The notes under the pieces were generated by a model that saw only the letters and a list, made by a program, of their open reading frames with translations, made no database searches and was not told where the DNA came from. The position numbers were made by a program, and so were the translations under genes. From Pseudomonas putida (lineage in GTDB: Bacteria; Pseudomonadota; Gammaproteobacteria; Pseudomonadales; Pseudomonadaceae), in the NCBI RefSeq assembly GCF_016406145.1, contig NZ_CP066306.1, positions 3,410,001 through 3,474,000 on the forward strand: a stretch of 64,000 nucleotides of DNA, given 5' to 3'. Shown here in pieces: positions 34,233 to 43,814 of the stretch. The stretch's first letter is position 1. Each line of letters opens with the position of its first letter.

Positions 34233-35596
34233 GCAGCCTCCAGCTTCAACTGCGTGCGGGGCTGCGAATCGGGCCGCTTCAACATCGCGGCCGGGATCGC
34301 CATGATCAATGCTCCACTGATGAACAGGCACAGGCCCAGCACATAGGTGCCGTTGTTAATGTCGCCGGTGAGGTTCTCCGCCACTGCTGTAATCATCGAA
34401 CCTGTAAAACCGGACAGGTTGCCGAAAGCGTTGATCATGCCAATGCCTGCCGCAGCTGCGACACCTGAGAGCACCGTACCCGGCAGCGTCCAGAAGATTG
34501 GCATCAGGCTAAGCACCCCTGATGCAGCCACGGTCAGAAATACGATTGAAAGCACAACGTCATGTGCGAAAGCCGCGCTGAGGATCAACCCGCAGCCCCC
34601 GATAAACGCTGGGATCGCGGCATGCAGCCGACGTTCGCCAGTGCGATTGGAGTGGCGTGCGTTGAGGAACATGGCGATCAACGCGACGCCATAGGGGATG
34701 GCGGTCAGCAAGCCGATTTCCAGACTGCTGGTCACACCCGCGCTCTTGATGATCGAAGGCATCCAGAAGGCCAGGCCATAAAAACCTGTGTTGAAAGTCA
34801 GCAGGATGAATACGAGCAGCCAGACACGTGGGCTGAAGAAGACATCTTTCAGGCGTGAAACTTTGCCGTGCTCATCTTGCTTCAAGTTGGCTTTGAGTAG
34901 CTCCTTTTCATGCGGGGTCAACCAGGCAGCCTTGTCGATGTTGTCGCACAAGCAGCAAAAAACGATTGCCGCCATGATCACCGACGGAACGCCCTCGACC
35001 AGAAGCATCCACTGCCAGCCCGCCATACCGTGCCAGCCATCCATGCTGGTCATAAGCCAGCCAGACATGATACCGCCTAGCGTCAGGCTGACCGGCATTG
35101 CCATCAGGAAGCCAGACATCACCCTGCTTTGACGATGGGTCGGGAACCAGTAGTTGAGGTAAAGAATCACCCCTGGGAAGAAGCCCGCCTCACAGATGCC
35201 GAGCAGGAAGCGCAGCACGTAGAACATGGTGCTGGACTCGACATGGAAGAACGAGGCAAGTGGCTGGGTAAATGCGACAGCCATGGAGATGATGGCCCAG
35301 CTCAGCATGATGCGGGCGATCCAGAACCGCGCACCGTATCGATGCAGCAACAAATTGCTCGGGACCTCAAACAAGAAGTAGCCCCAGAAGAAAACGCTGG
35401 CGCCCAGGGCGTAGACAGTATTACTGAATTGCAGATCCTCCAGCATGCTCAGTTTCGCGAATCCGATGTTCACCCGGTCGAGATAGGCAGCCATGTAACA
35501 CAGCAATAGGACCGGCAGGATTCGTACGATTACTTTGCGATAGGTGCGATCTTCAAAAGCCTGATCGCGCACGGGGTCGACAACTTGATGGTCCAT
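34229..35596 (-). CDS. MFS transporter, anion:cation symporter family
   Basis: 455 residues, twelve membrane segments. 'YLDRVNIGFAKLSMLEDLQF' in the first loop and 'GICEAGFFPGVILYLNYWFP' in helix 5 are hallmarks of the ACS family, which imports sugar acids such as galactonate, glucarate and tartrate. It follows the semialdehyde dehydrogenase and precedes the hydroxyacid dehydrogenase on the same strand, consistent with uptake of the pathway substrate. Confidence 0.87.
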   Translation of the reverse strand: MDHQVVDPVRDQAFEDRTYRKVIVRILPVLLLCYMAAYLDRVNIGFAKLSMLEDLQFSNTVYALGASVFFWGYFLFEVPSNLLLHRYGARFWIARIMLSWAIISMAVAFTQPLASFFHVESSTMFYVLRFLLGICEAGFFPGVILYLNYWFPTHRQSRVMSGFLMAMPVSLTLGGIMSGWLMTSMDGWHGMAGWQWMLLVEGVPSVIMAAIVFCCLCDNIDKAAWLTPHEKELLKANLKQDEHGKVSRLKDVFFSPRVWLLVFILLTFNTGFYGLAFWMPSIIKSAGVTSSLEIGLLTAIPYGVALIAMFLNARHSNRTGERRLHAAIPAFIGGCGLILSAAFAHDVVLSIVFLTVAASGVLSLMPIFWTLPGTVLSGVAAAAGIGMINAFGNLSGFTGSMITAVAENLTGDINNGTYVLGLCLFISGALIMAIPAAMLKRPDSQPRTQLKLEAA

Positions 35597-35680
35597 AACC
35601 AGCCTCTTGGCATGTCGGGCACGCCTGATTGTTGTTATTTAGGTAGCATCGGGCACCCAGGCGCCCGATGGTGGAGCCTG

Positions 35681-37264
35681 TCAGCGAATCGGTTCGCGGC
35701 TGGGCTGACCATCGACCAGTCGCAGCAGCCCTAGTGGATTGGAGTCGCGCAGGGCTTCGGGCAGCAGCGCATCGGGGAAGTTCTGGTAGCACACCGGGCG
35801 CAGGAAGCGGTCGATCGACAGTGTGCCGACTGAGGTGCCACGGCTGTCAGAGGTGGCCGGGTACGGCCCGCCGTGCACCATGGCGTCGCAGACCTCGACA
35901 CCGGTCGGGTAACCGTTGACGAGTATCCGGCCGGCCTTCTGCTCCAGTACGGCGACCAGCGGCGCGGCAGCGGCCAGGTCGCTCTGCTCGCCGATCAGCG
36001 TGGCGGTCAGTTGCCCCCCAAGTGCATGCAGTGCGGCAAGCGACTGGGCTTGGTCGGCAAGTTCGACCACCACCGTGGCCGGTCCGAAGACTTCTTCTTG
36101 CAATAACGGCTCACCATCCAGTAGCAACCGCGCATCTGCCTCGAACAGCTGCGGCCAGGCCTGGTTCCCCTGCTGCTCGGCACCCGCCAGGTGGCGAATG
36201 CCGGGCTGTGCCTTGAGGGTGGCCACCCCGTGGGCATAGCTGGCCAAGGTGCCTTTGTTGAGCATGGTCTGCGGTGCCTGGTCGGCTACCTGCGCACGCA
36301 AGTGTTCGACAAAAGCGCTGAACTCAGGAGATCGCACCCCCAGTACCAAGCCGGGATTGGTACAGAACTGCCCACACCCGAGCACCACCGAGGCAGCCAG
36401 TTCATGGGCCACGGCCTCGGCGCGAACCGCCAGGGCTCCGGGCAATACCAGCACCGGGTTGATACTGCTCATTTCGGCGAAAACGGGGATCGGTTGTGGT
36501 CGTGCCGCGGCAAGGTCGCAAAGGGCACGGCCTCCTTTGAGCGAGCCGGTGAACCCAACAGCCTGAATTGCAGGGTGCTTGACTAAAGCCTCACCCACGC
36601 CGCCGCCGAAAATCATGTTGAACACCCCGGCAGGCATGCCACAACGCTCGGCGGCCCCTACGATGGCTTCGGCCACCCATTGCGCAGTACCCATGTGGCC
36701 GCTGTGCGCCTTGAACACCACTGGGCAGCCCGCAGCCAGCGCTGCGGCTGTATCGCCACCGGCGGTGGAAAATGCAAGAGGAAAGTTACTGGCGCCGAAT
36801 ACCGCCACTGGCCCCAGGCCCATGCGGCACTGACGGATGTCCAAGCGTGGCTGCGGGGTGCGCTGGGGCTGCGCGCGGTCGATACGCGCGCCGGCGAAAT
36901 CACCACGGCGCAGCACCGAGGCGAACAGCCGCAACTGCCCGCTGGTCCGCGCCCGCTCGCCCATGATTCTCGCTGGTGGCAAGGCTGTCTCGCGGCACAC
37001 GGTAGCAATGAAATCATCGCCCAGACCATCCAGCGCTTCGGCGATGGCGTCGAGGAATTCAGAGCGACGCAGAGCGGACAACGCCCGGTAGATTGGATAT
37101 GCAGCGGCAGCCGCTAGAGCGGCAGCGTTCACTTCTTGTTCGGTAGCTTGGAAAAACTCGCCAGGTAGCGCCTGCCCGGTGTGCGCATCCACGCTGTGCA
37201 ACGTCGCGGTTCCAGTAGCACGGCGGCTACCGCCGATGAATTGTTGGCCTGCAAATGAAGTCAT
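35681..37264 (-). CDS. Alpha-ketoglutarate semialdehyde dehydrogenase
   Basis: 527 residues of the NADP-preferring ALDH branch. N160 in 'FGASNFPLAF', K185, E264 in 'FAEMSSINP' and catalytic C301 in 'GCGQFCTNPG' are all present. The sequence matches type III alpha-ketoglutarate semialdehyde dehydrogenases in length and in the C-terminal 'YQNFPDALLPEALRDSNP'. It oxidises the semialdehyde made from 2-keto-3-deoxypentonates to 2-oxoglutarate. It is transcribed divergently from the dehydratase genes, with a LysR gene 101 bp upstream in the same direction. Confidence 0.88.
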   Translation of the reverse strand: MTSFAGQQFIGGSRRATGTATLHSVDAHTGQALPGEFFQATEQEVNAAALAAAAAYPIYRALSALRRSEFLDAIAEALDGLGDDFIATVCRETALPPARIMGERARTSGQLRLFASVLRRGDFAGARIDRAQPQRTPQPRLDIRQCRMGLGPVAVFGASNFPLAFSTAGGDTAAALAAGCPVVFKAHSGHMGTAQWVAEAIVGAAERCGMPAGVFNMIFGGGVGEALVKHPAIQAVGFTGSLKGGRALCDLAAARPQPIPVFAEMSSINPVLVLPGALAVRAEAVAHELAASVVLGCGQFCTNPGLVLGVRSPEFSAFVEHLRAQVADQAPQTMLNKGTLASYAHGVATLKAQPGIRHLAGAEQQGNQAWPQLFEADARLLLDGEPLLQEEVFGPATVVVELADQAQSLAALHALGGQLTATLIGEQSDLAAAAPLVAVLEQKAGRILVNGYPTGVEVCDAMVHGGPYPATSDSRGTSVGTLSIDRFLRPVCYQNFPDALLPEALRDSNPLGLLRLVDGQPSREPIR

Positions 37265-37365
37265 GAATGGTCCCTTCGCCTTGCGTAAGACAGTGGTCGC
37301 TAATCTATGCGGCTCTGCGATTCTTGCCCAATGGCTTTTGGGGATCATCCGATAACTATGTGTTA

Positions 37366-38310
37366 TCAGTCCGTCTGCGCCCTTCCTGCGTTGTTCACCA
37401 ATATCTCGGCAAACTCCAACGCTACACCGGTCAAGAGCTCGCCTTTGCGGGTCAGGATGCCGTAATCCTGGGGAGGCAGGTGCAGCGGCGTGTCGAGGTT
37501 GATGAGTACCCCGCTGGCAATATGTGGCTCGACCATCGCCTGGGGCAACATGCCGATCATCGGGCCACCCAACAGCACCTTGAGGAAGGTCTGCATTGAA
37601 ATGGTGTCGATTGTGTTGCGTGGCACTGCGACGCCCGCCTCGGCGAACGCGCGCTCCATGCGACCGCGAATTGGCGTGCCTTTGGGGTAGAGGATCCACG
37701 GCCACTCGAGCAACTGAGGTAGCGTCACCGGCCCGGCTTCGCTCAAAGGGTGCTGGTCGTTAACCACGAAGCAGAACGGCTCCGGCGCCAGGGGCTGGAA
37801 GTCGAAGCGTTGGCACTGTGAAACATCGGTGAATCGCGCTACCGCCAAGTGAAGGTTCTTGTCCTCCAACATTGCCATGAGATGGTCGCTGGTCTGCTCC
37901 ACCACCTCGATCGAAAGCAGCGGCTTGCGCTGCTTGATCTCGACAATGGCATCGGGCAATGCCACGGCGGTGGCGGCAAAGATGCCGCCAACCTTCAAAT
38001 GACCGTGGCCTCCTTGGCGCAAGCTGTCGATCTGGTCGACGAAGTTCCGAGCATCATTGAGAGCGATCTGTGCATAGCGCACCACCTGCTCGCCCAGGGC
38101 GGTGGGCGGCATGCTTCGTGGCAGACGCTCGAACAGGGCGAAGCCGAGCAGGTTCTCGATCTCCTTGAGCATCTTGCTGATCGCCGGCTGGCTGAGGTTC
38201 ATCTGCTGTGCTGCCAGATGCATGTTGTGGGTGCGGCCGAGTGTGTCGATGAGCAGGAGGTGGCGGAACTTAAGCCAGTTGCAGACGTGAGAAAAAGAAA
38301 GGTCCGACAT
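37366..38310 (-). CDS. LysR-family regulator of the sugar-acid locus
   Basis: 314 residues, starting at 'MSDLSFSHVCNWLKFRHLLL'. Helix-turn-helix 'HLAAQQMNLSQPAISKMLKE' and effector domain with 'LHLAVARFTDVSQCQRFDFQ'. The subgroup resembles GbpR/GalR-type regulators of sugar-acid catabolism. It lies in the 115-bp gap system between the two divergent operons and probably activates both in response to the sugar acid. Confidence 0.87.
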   Translation of the reverse strand: MSDLSFSHVCNWLKFRHLLLIDTLGRTHNMHLAAQQMNLSQPAISKMLKEIENLLGFALFERLPRSMPPTALGEQVVRYAQIALNDARNFVDQIDSLRQGGHGHLKVGGIFAATAVALPDAIVEIKQRKPLLSIEVVEQTSDHLMAMLEDKNLHLAVARFTDVSQCQRFDFQPLAPEPFCFVVNDQHPLSEAGPVTLPQLLEWPWILYPKGTPIRGRMERAFAEAGVAVPRNTIDTISMQTFLKVLLGGPMIGMLPQAMVEPHIASGVLINLDTPLHLPPQDYGILTRKGELLTGVALEFAEILVNNAGRAQTD

Positions 38311-38425
38311 GAATCCACCTTTGGTGCAATAACCTGATGTTATCGAATAGTGAAAAGATGCCATTGGAGTTTATCGCACGGTTTGCCCTAGCGTGCAGCT
38401 TTCAAATCCAAGAGACCTAGCTGCC

Positions 38426-39607
38426 ATGCCGATAACGCTCACTTGCGCCAATACTCTTCCCGACGACGGCCTGGCCGGTACCCTTATCGGCCGCGCCTGG
38501 ACACCCGGTGAACCCGGCGGCCCCTCGCCGATAGTTCTGCGTAGTGACGGCGTGTTCGACCTGTCCGAATGCTTCGCCACCCTTAGTCAGTTGCTCGAGC
38601 ACGAAGATCCACTGCAGGCTGTACGCAGCACGCCAGGCCGATTTATGGGTAGCGTCGAGGCGCTGCTGAGCAACAGCGGTGCGGCCTTCGATGCCAGCAA
38701 GCCCTATCTGCTCGCGCCAGTCGACCTGCAGGTAATCAAAGCCGCAGGAGTGACATTCGCCGCCAGCATGATCGAGCGGGTCATTGAGGAGCAGGCAGGC
38801 GGCGACGCCAGCAAAGCCGAAGCAGTACGTGCCACAGTGCGCACAGTGATCGGTGACAACTTGCGTGCGGTGCGGCCCGGCTCTCCTCAGGCAATGGCGT
38901 TGAAAGCACTGCTGAAAGAAAAGGGCATGTGGTCCCAATACCTGGAGGTCGGGATCGGTCCGGATGCGGAAATATTCACTAAAGCCCCGGTGCTGGCAGC
39001 TGTCGGCAGCGGCAGCGCTATCGGCGTGCACCCACAATCGGCATGGAACAACCCCGAACCGGAGGTGGTACTGGCAGTCAACAGCCGCGGGCGGATTCAT
39101 GGCGCGACCTTGGGCAACGACTTGAACCTGCGCGACTTCGAGGGCCGTAGCGCGCTGCTACTGAGCAAGGCCAAGGACAACAACGCCTCTTGCGCCGTCG
39201 GCCCGTTCATTCGCCTGTTCGACGAAACCTTCAACCTGGACACAGTGCGCCGCTGTGTGGTCGATCTGGAAGTCCAAGGCAGCGATGGCTACCGCCTGCT
39301 TGGCCACAGTTCGATGGACCAGATCAGCCGCGACCCCGAGGATCTGGTGCGCCAGACCCTCAACGAAAACCACCAGTACCCCGACGGCTTCATGCTGTTC
39401 CTCGGCACGCTGTTCGCTCCCACCGAGGACCGCGACCAGCCAGGCGCCGGCTTCACTCACAAACCCGGCGACCGAGTACGCATTGCCAGCACGTTCCTGG
39501 GCCACCTGCATAACCAAGTCACAACAAGCGACCAAGCCCACCCTTGGACCTTTGGCCTCGCCGCGATGATGCAAAACCTAGCCGCTCGAGGGCTCCTGAA
39601 GCCGTAA
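38426..39607 (+). CDS. xylX: 2-keto-3-deoxypentonate dehydratase, XylX type (FAH family)
   Basis: 393 residues of the fumarylacetoacetate-hydrolase superfamily. 'SQYLEVGIGPDAEIFTKAPV', 'WNNPEPEVVLAV' and 'GNDLNLRDFEGRSALLLSKA' carry the metal-binding Glu and Asp. Length and sequence agree with Caulobacter XylX, which dehydrates 2-keto-3-deoxy-D-xylonate to alpha-ketoglutarate semialdehyde. The symbol is used in that sense, not the TOL toluate dioxygenase xylX. First gene of the plus-strand operon. Confidence 0.85.
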   Translation: MPITLTCANTLPDDGLAGTLIGRAWTPGEPGGPSPIVLRSDGVFDLSECFATLSQLLEHEDPLQAVRSTPGRFMGSVEALLSNSGAAFDASKPYLLAPVDLQVIKAAGVTFAASMIERVIEEQAGGDASKAEAVRATVRTVIGDNLRAVRPGSPQAMALKALLKEKGMWSQYLEVGIGPDAEIFTKAPVLAAVGSGSAIGVHPQSAWNNPEPEVVLAVNSRGRIHGATLGNDLNLRDFEGRSALLLSKAKDNNASCAVGPFIRLFDETFNLDTVRRCVVDLEVQGSDGYRLLGHSSMDQISRDPEDLVRQTLNENHQYPDGFMLFLGTLFAPTEDRDQPGAGFTHKPGDRVRIASTFLGHLHNQVTTSDQAHPWTFGLAAMMQNLAARGLLKP

Positions 39608-39656
39608 AACAAACGATTCCTGCCGGGCCCATAACAACAAAAAAGCGAGGCAAAAG

Positions 39657-41045
39657 ATGCAAACCCAAGCCAAGGACACAGTGCCCGACCCGCGTCAGCT
39701 GCGACGGGCGATCTATACCGGCGCAATCGGCAGTGCCCTCGAGTACTACGATTTCGCCATTTATGGGCTAGCCTCGGCGCTGGTCTTCGGCCATATATTC
39801 TTTCCCTCCCTCGGTACGACTGGCGCCCTGCTCGCCAGTTTCGCCACCTACGGCGCAGGCTTCCTGGCGCGGCCGTTCGGCGGCCTTTTCTTTGGCTCGC
39901 TGGGTGACCGCAAAGGGCGCAAGCTGGTCTTGTTGCTGACCATTGCCCTGATGGGCACAGCGACCACCCTGATCGGCCTGCTACCGACCGGCGCCACTGG
40001 GGCCGTGCTGCTGGTACTGCTGCGCCTGCTGCAAGGTTTCGGTGCTGGTGCCGAACAGACCGGCGCGGCGACGCTGATGGCCGAGCTGGCTCCGCGTGAG
40101 CGGCGAGGGTTCTACGCCGCCCTGCCCTTCATCGGGGTGTTCAGCGGCCTGGCCCTTGCCACCATCACTTTCCAAGTGATGCAGACCTCGCTGACACAGG
40201 AGCAATTGCTCGACTGGGGCTGGCGGATACCCTTCCTGGCGAGCGTGGTGCTGATATTCATGGCCATATGGATCCGCCTCAAGCTCAAAGAAAGCCCGGT
40301 GTTCCAGCAGCTCAGCCAGAGCCAGCAGGTTATCGAATCGCCGATGCGCGCCGTGTTGCGTAATGCCCGTCGGCCACTGGCGGCTACTACTTTGATGCGC
40401 ATGGCCGAAACTGGCTGCTCGACCCTCTATGCCACTGTTTCAATAGCCTTCCTGACCGGTTTCGCCAGCCGCCATCTCGGCCAGGATGGCGCCAACCTGG
40501 CCACCGTAGGGACCAATGCGGTGCTGGCCGCCAGTATCCTCAGCGTGTTCACCACCCCATTGTTCGGTGCGTTGTCCGATCGCTTCGGACGCCTGGCGGT
40601 GTACCGTGGCGGGGCGTTGTTCGGCGCGTTGTGGGCATTCCCCTCGTGGTGGATGATCGATAGCGGCGACTCGACACTGGTGTGCATCGCAGTAGTAGGT
40701 GGCTTCGCCTTGGCCGCCAATAGCATGCTTGGGGCCCAGTGCGCGCATTTCACCGAATTGTTCGGCAATCGCTACCGCTACTCCGGCGTGGCTCTGGCCC
40801 GAGAAATCGGCGCGATGCTATCCGGCGGCCTGGCGCCGATCCTGGGTATATTCCTGGTCGGTCTGGCCGGTGGTGCCTACTGGGTGCTGGCCCTCTACAC
40901 CCTGGTTCTGACTGGGCTGACCTTGATCGGCACCTGGCTGTCGACCGAAACCCGTGGCCGCGACCTGACTGCACTGGACGACGCAGTGGCAAGCGGTGCT
41001 TCCCCCCTACACAGCCATGCAGGCGCGGGTGTACCGCAACGCTGA
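39657..41045 (+). CDS. MFS transporter, metabolite:H+ symporter (MHS) family
   Basis: 462 residues, twelve membrane segments. 'GSALEYYDFAIYGLASALVF' and 'RPFGGLFFGSLGDRKGRKLV' are the MHS signatures; this family imports organic acids such as ketoglutarate, shikimate and aromatic acids. Placed between two dehydratases, it probably imports the pentonate. It gives the locus two transporters of different MFS families, which may differ in substrate. Confidence 0.87.
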   Translation: MQTQAKDTVPDPRQLRRAIYTGAIGSALEYYDFAIYGLASALVFGHIFFPSLGTTGALLASFATYGAGFLARPFGGLFFGSLGDRKGRKLVLLLTIALMGTATTLIGLLPTGATGAVLLVLLRLLQGFGAGAEQTGAATLMAELAPRERRGFYAALPFIGVFSGLALATITFQVMQTSLTQEQLLDWGWRIPFLASVVLIFMAIWIRLKLKESPVFQQLSQSQQVIESPMRAVLRNARRPLAATTLMRMAETGCSTLYATVSIAFLTGFASRHLGQDGANLATVGTNAVLAASILSVFTTPLFGALSDRFGRLAVYRGGALFGALWAFPSWWMIDSGDSTLVCIAVVGGFALAANSMLGAQCAHFTELFGNRYRYSGVALAREIGAMLSGGLAPILGIFLVGLAGGAYWVLALYTLVLTGLTLIGTWLSTETRGRDLTALDDAVASGASPLHSHAGAGVPQR

Positions 41046-41076
41046 CCGGTGGCCAACAAATACAAGAGAGAGCGAT

Positions 41077-42864
41077 ATGACCGATACCCCGAAACGCCCG
41101 CTGCGCAGTCAGCAATGGTTCGACGACCCGAGCCACGCCGACATGACCGCGCTGTACGTCGAGCGCTACATGAACTACGGCCTGACCCGCGATGAACTGC
41201 AATCGGGGCGGCCGATCATTGGCATCGCACAGACCGGAAGTGACCTGACGCCCTGCAACCGCCACCACCTGGAACTGGCCCAGCGGGTCAAGGCCGGCAT
41301 CCGTGATGCTGGAGGCATTCCGATGGAATTCCCGGTGCACCCTATAGCCGAACAGAGCCGTCGGCCCACCGCCGCGCTCGACCGCAACCTGGCATACCTG
41401 GGGTTGGTGGAAATCCTTCATGGCTACCCGCTGGATGGCGTGGTGTTGACCACCGGCTGCGACAAGACTACGCCAGCCTGCTTGATGGCCGCCGCCACCA
41501 CCGACCTGCCGGCCATTGTGCTGTCCGGCGGGCCAATGCTCGACGGCCATCACAAGGGCCAGCTGATCGGTTCGGGCACGGTGCTGTGGCACGCACGCAA
41601 TCTGATGGCTGCCGGCGAAATCGACTACGAAGGCTTCATGGAAATGACTACCGCCGCTTCGCCGTCGGTTGGCCACTGCAACACAATGGGCACGGCGCTG
41701 TCGATGAACGCTCTGGCCGAAGCCCTTGGCATGTCGCTGCCCGGTTGCGCCAGTATCCCCGCGCCCTATCGGGAGCGCGGGCAGATGGCCTACGCCACCG
41801 GCAGGCGCATCTGCGAGTTGGTGATGCAAGACGTACGCCCCTCATCAATCATGACCCGAGAAGCATTCGAGAACGCCATCGCTGTAGCCTCGGCGCTAGG
41901 CGCCTCAAGCAATTGCCCACCACACTTGATCGCCATCGCTCGACACATGGGCATCGAGCTGTCGCTCGACGACTGGCAGCGCATTGGCGAAGACGTGCCG
42001 CTGCTGGTCAACTGCATGCCGGCGGGCAAGTACCTGGGCGAAGGTTTCCACCGTGCCGGTGGCGTACCGGCGGTGATGCACGAATTGCGCAAGGCAGGCC
42101 GCCTGCACGAAGCCTGCGCCACGGTCAGCGGCAAGACCATCGGCGAGGTGGTCAGCGACACGGTCACCAGCAACCGCGACGTGATTCTGCCGTTCGACGA
42201 GCCGCTCAAGCACAGCGCTGGGTTCATCGTTCTCAGTGGCAATTTCTTCGACAGCGCGATCATGAAGATATCGGTAGTCGGCGAAGCCTTCCGCAAGACC
42301 TATCTGTCAGAGCCCGGCAAGGAAAACAGCTTCGAGGCGCGGGCCATCGTGTTCGAGGGCCCCGAGGACTACCACGCGCGCATCGATGACCCAGCACTGG
42401 ACATCGACGAGCGTTGCATCCTGGTGATCCGTGGCGCCGGCACCGTGGGTTACCCGGGTAGTGCAGAGGTGGTCAACATGGCGCCACCGGCGGCGCTGAT
42501 CAGAAAGGGCATCGACTCGCTGCCGTGCCTGGGCGACGGTCGCCAGAGCGGCACCTCGGCCAGCCCGTCGATTCTCAACATGTCGCCGGAAGCGGCGGTC
42601 GGGGGCGGCCTGGCACTGCTTCAGACCAACGACTTGCTGCGCGTCGACCTCAACCAACGTCGCGTCGACCTGCTGGTAGACGACAAGGAAGTGGAGCGCC
42701 GTCGCGCAGCCTGGAAGCCGAACATCCCAATCTCTCAGACACCATGGCAAGAGCTCTACCGCCAATTGGTCGGGCAATTGTCCACCGGTGGCTGCCTGGA
42801 ACCGGCCACCCTGTACATGCGTGTGATTGCCCGCGAAGGAGGGATGCCACGACATTCCCATTGA
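41077..42864 (+). CDS. xylD: D-xylonate (pentonate) dehydratase, IlvD/Edd family
   Basis: 595 residues starting after AGAGAGAG. Iron-sulfur cysteines are C60, C128 in 'TTGCDKTTP' and C201 in 'GHCNTMGTA', with K130 as likely carboxylated lysine. 'SGGPMLDGHHKGQLIGSGTV' and 'GWPGSAE'-like 'GYPGSAEVVNMAPP' agree with Caulobacter XylD. The enzyme removes water from D-xylonate to give 2-keto-3-deoxyxylonate. L-arabinonate dehydratases are closely related, so the exact substrate needs testing. A strong hairpin follows. Confidence 0.85.
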   Translation: MTDTPKRPLRSQQWFDDPSHADMTALYVERYMNYGLTRDELQSGRPIIGIAQTGSDLTPCNRHHLELAQRVKAGIRDAGGIPMEFPVHPIAEQSRRPTAALDRNLAYLGLVEILHGYPLDGVVLTTGCDKTTPACLMAAATTDLPAIVLSGGPMLDGHHKGQLIGSGTVLWHARNLMAAGEIDYEGFMEMTTAASPSVGHCNTMGTALSMNALAEALGMSLPGCASIPAPYRERGQMAYATGRRICELVMQDVRPSSIMTREAFENAIAVASALGASSNCPPHLIAIARHMGIELSLDDWQRIGEDVPLLVNCMPAGKYLGEGFHRAGGVPAVMHELRKAGRLHEACATVSGKTIGEVVSDTVTSNRDVILPFDEPLKHSAGFIVLSGNFFDSAIMKISVVGEAFRKTYLSEPGKENSFEARAIVFEGPEDYHARIDDPALDIDERCILVIRGAGTVGYPGSAEVVNMAPPAALIRKGIDSLPCLGDGRQSGTSASPSILNMSPEAAVGGGLALLQTNDLLRVDLNQRRVDLLVDDKEVERRRAAWKPNIPISQTPWQELYRQLVGQLSTGGCLEPATLYMRVIAREGGMPRHSH

Positions 42865-42880
42865 GCGGTCTCCAGGACTT

Positions 42881-42916
42881 GGAACTGCCCCCGTACCGGG
42901 TAACGGTGGCAGTTCC
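42881..42916 (+). terminator. Hairpin after the xylX-xylD operon
   Basis: GGAACTGCC pairs with GGCAGTTCC (9 bp), continued inward by CCGT/ACGG, 17 bp after the xylD stop. There is no T-run, so it is a terminator or mRNA-protecting hairpin of uncertain efficiency. Confidence 0.55.
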
Positions 42917-43057
42917 ACGCTGCAGCAATTTCGAGTCTATGAAGGTTCCGTCCCAGGAAGTGGTGTAGCTCATCACGGCCGAGAGCTTGGCTTGTGGATT
43001 ATCGCCAGTGAGCCAACCCCTTCTCAGCCACAGGACATGCCCACAAAGGCAATCGAT

Positions 43058-43528
43058 TCACGGTTTCTCTGGATCGTACTCATTGACGTTGGCGACCTGG
43101 GCGTTCAGGCGACCGAGCAGGTCGATCAGCGTGTCCACTTCCGAAGGTGAAAGGCCACTGAGCAGACGGCGCTCTCTCTCAAGCGCAACCTTCAAGACCC
43201 GCTTGTACAACTGCGTACCGCTCTCTGTAAGCGACACGGTGTAGCGTCGTCCATCAGCAGGATCCGCCTCTGTGCGAACTCGCCCTGCCACCTCTAACGC
43301 GTGCAGCGCGCGGCTCACAGCACTTTTGTCCAGACCGATCACCTGGCAGATCCGATTGGCAGTGATCCCGCTTTCCACAGCCAGCATGGACAGCATCCTC
43401 CACTCCACAACACCAATCTCGAAGTGTTTGCGATAGCACTGGGAAGCGCCTGACGAGAGCTTGTTGGATAAAAAATTCAGCTGCGCTGGCACGTAGCGAG
43501 CGAGGTCCAGCTGGGGTTCCGAGGCCAT
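43058..43528 (-). CDS. MarR-family regulator of the aromatic locus
   Basis: 156 residues from ATG at 'MASEPQLDLARYV'; a GTG three codons upstream is also possible. Winged helix 'ANRICQVIGLDKSAVSRALH' and wing 'EADPADGRRYTVSLTESG'. MarR proteins usually repress divergently transcribed aromatic-catabolic genes and are released by the aromatic ligand. Here it diverges from the VanB-like gene across 286 bp. Classical VanR of pseudomonads is GntR-type, so the regulator differs. Confidence 0.85.
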   Translation of the reverse strand: MASEPQLDLARYVPAQLNFLSNKLSSGASQCYRKHFEIGVVEWRMLSMLAVESGITANRICQVIGLDKSAVSRALHALEVAGRVRTEADPADGRRYTVSLTESGTQLYKRVLKVALERERRLLSGLSPSEVDTLIDLLGRLNAQVANVNEYDPEKP

Positions 43529-43814
43529 TGAGCGCACACCTCCAATCGAGTTCTCGAAAAATTAGTTGACACCGCAACTAATTGATCCGAGGATTAACTC
43601 AACCAATAGCTGGGGCCAGCCCAGCATGATATGCCGTCAAAGCACCTCACAAAAATAATTATCAGGTAGTGCCATGAAAATCCGCGACCCACTCGCCTTC
43701 CGCGTGTCTAGCTGCAAACCTGAGCGGCCGCCGTTCGCTCCAGGCTGACCTCCTCCCAGTTGAATTAACCACCCGTATTCTTTTTGTAGCCACTTAACTG
43801 TGGGGGGATGAGTA

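Noticed and set aside
35647..35670. CATCGGGC/GCCCGATG hairpin between the semialdehyde dehydrogenase and MFS genes as a terminator
   Set aside because: No T-run on the minus strand and the genes are functionally linked; at most an mRNA-stability hairpin.
43674..43748. 24-codon open frame 'MKIRDPLAFRVSSCKPERPP' between MarR and the VanB-like gene, possible leader peptide
   Set aside because: Weak ribosome-binding site, no repeated regulatory codon and no terminator/antiterminator structure seen after it.
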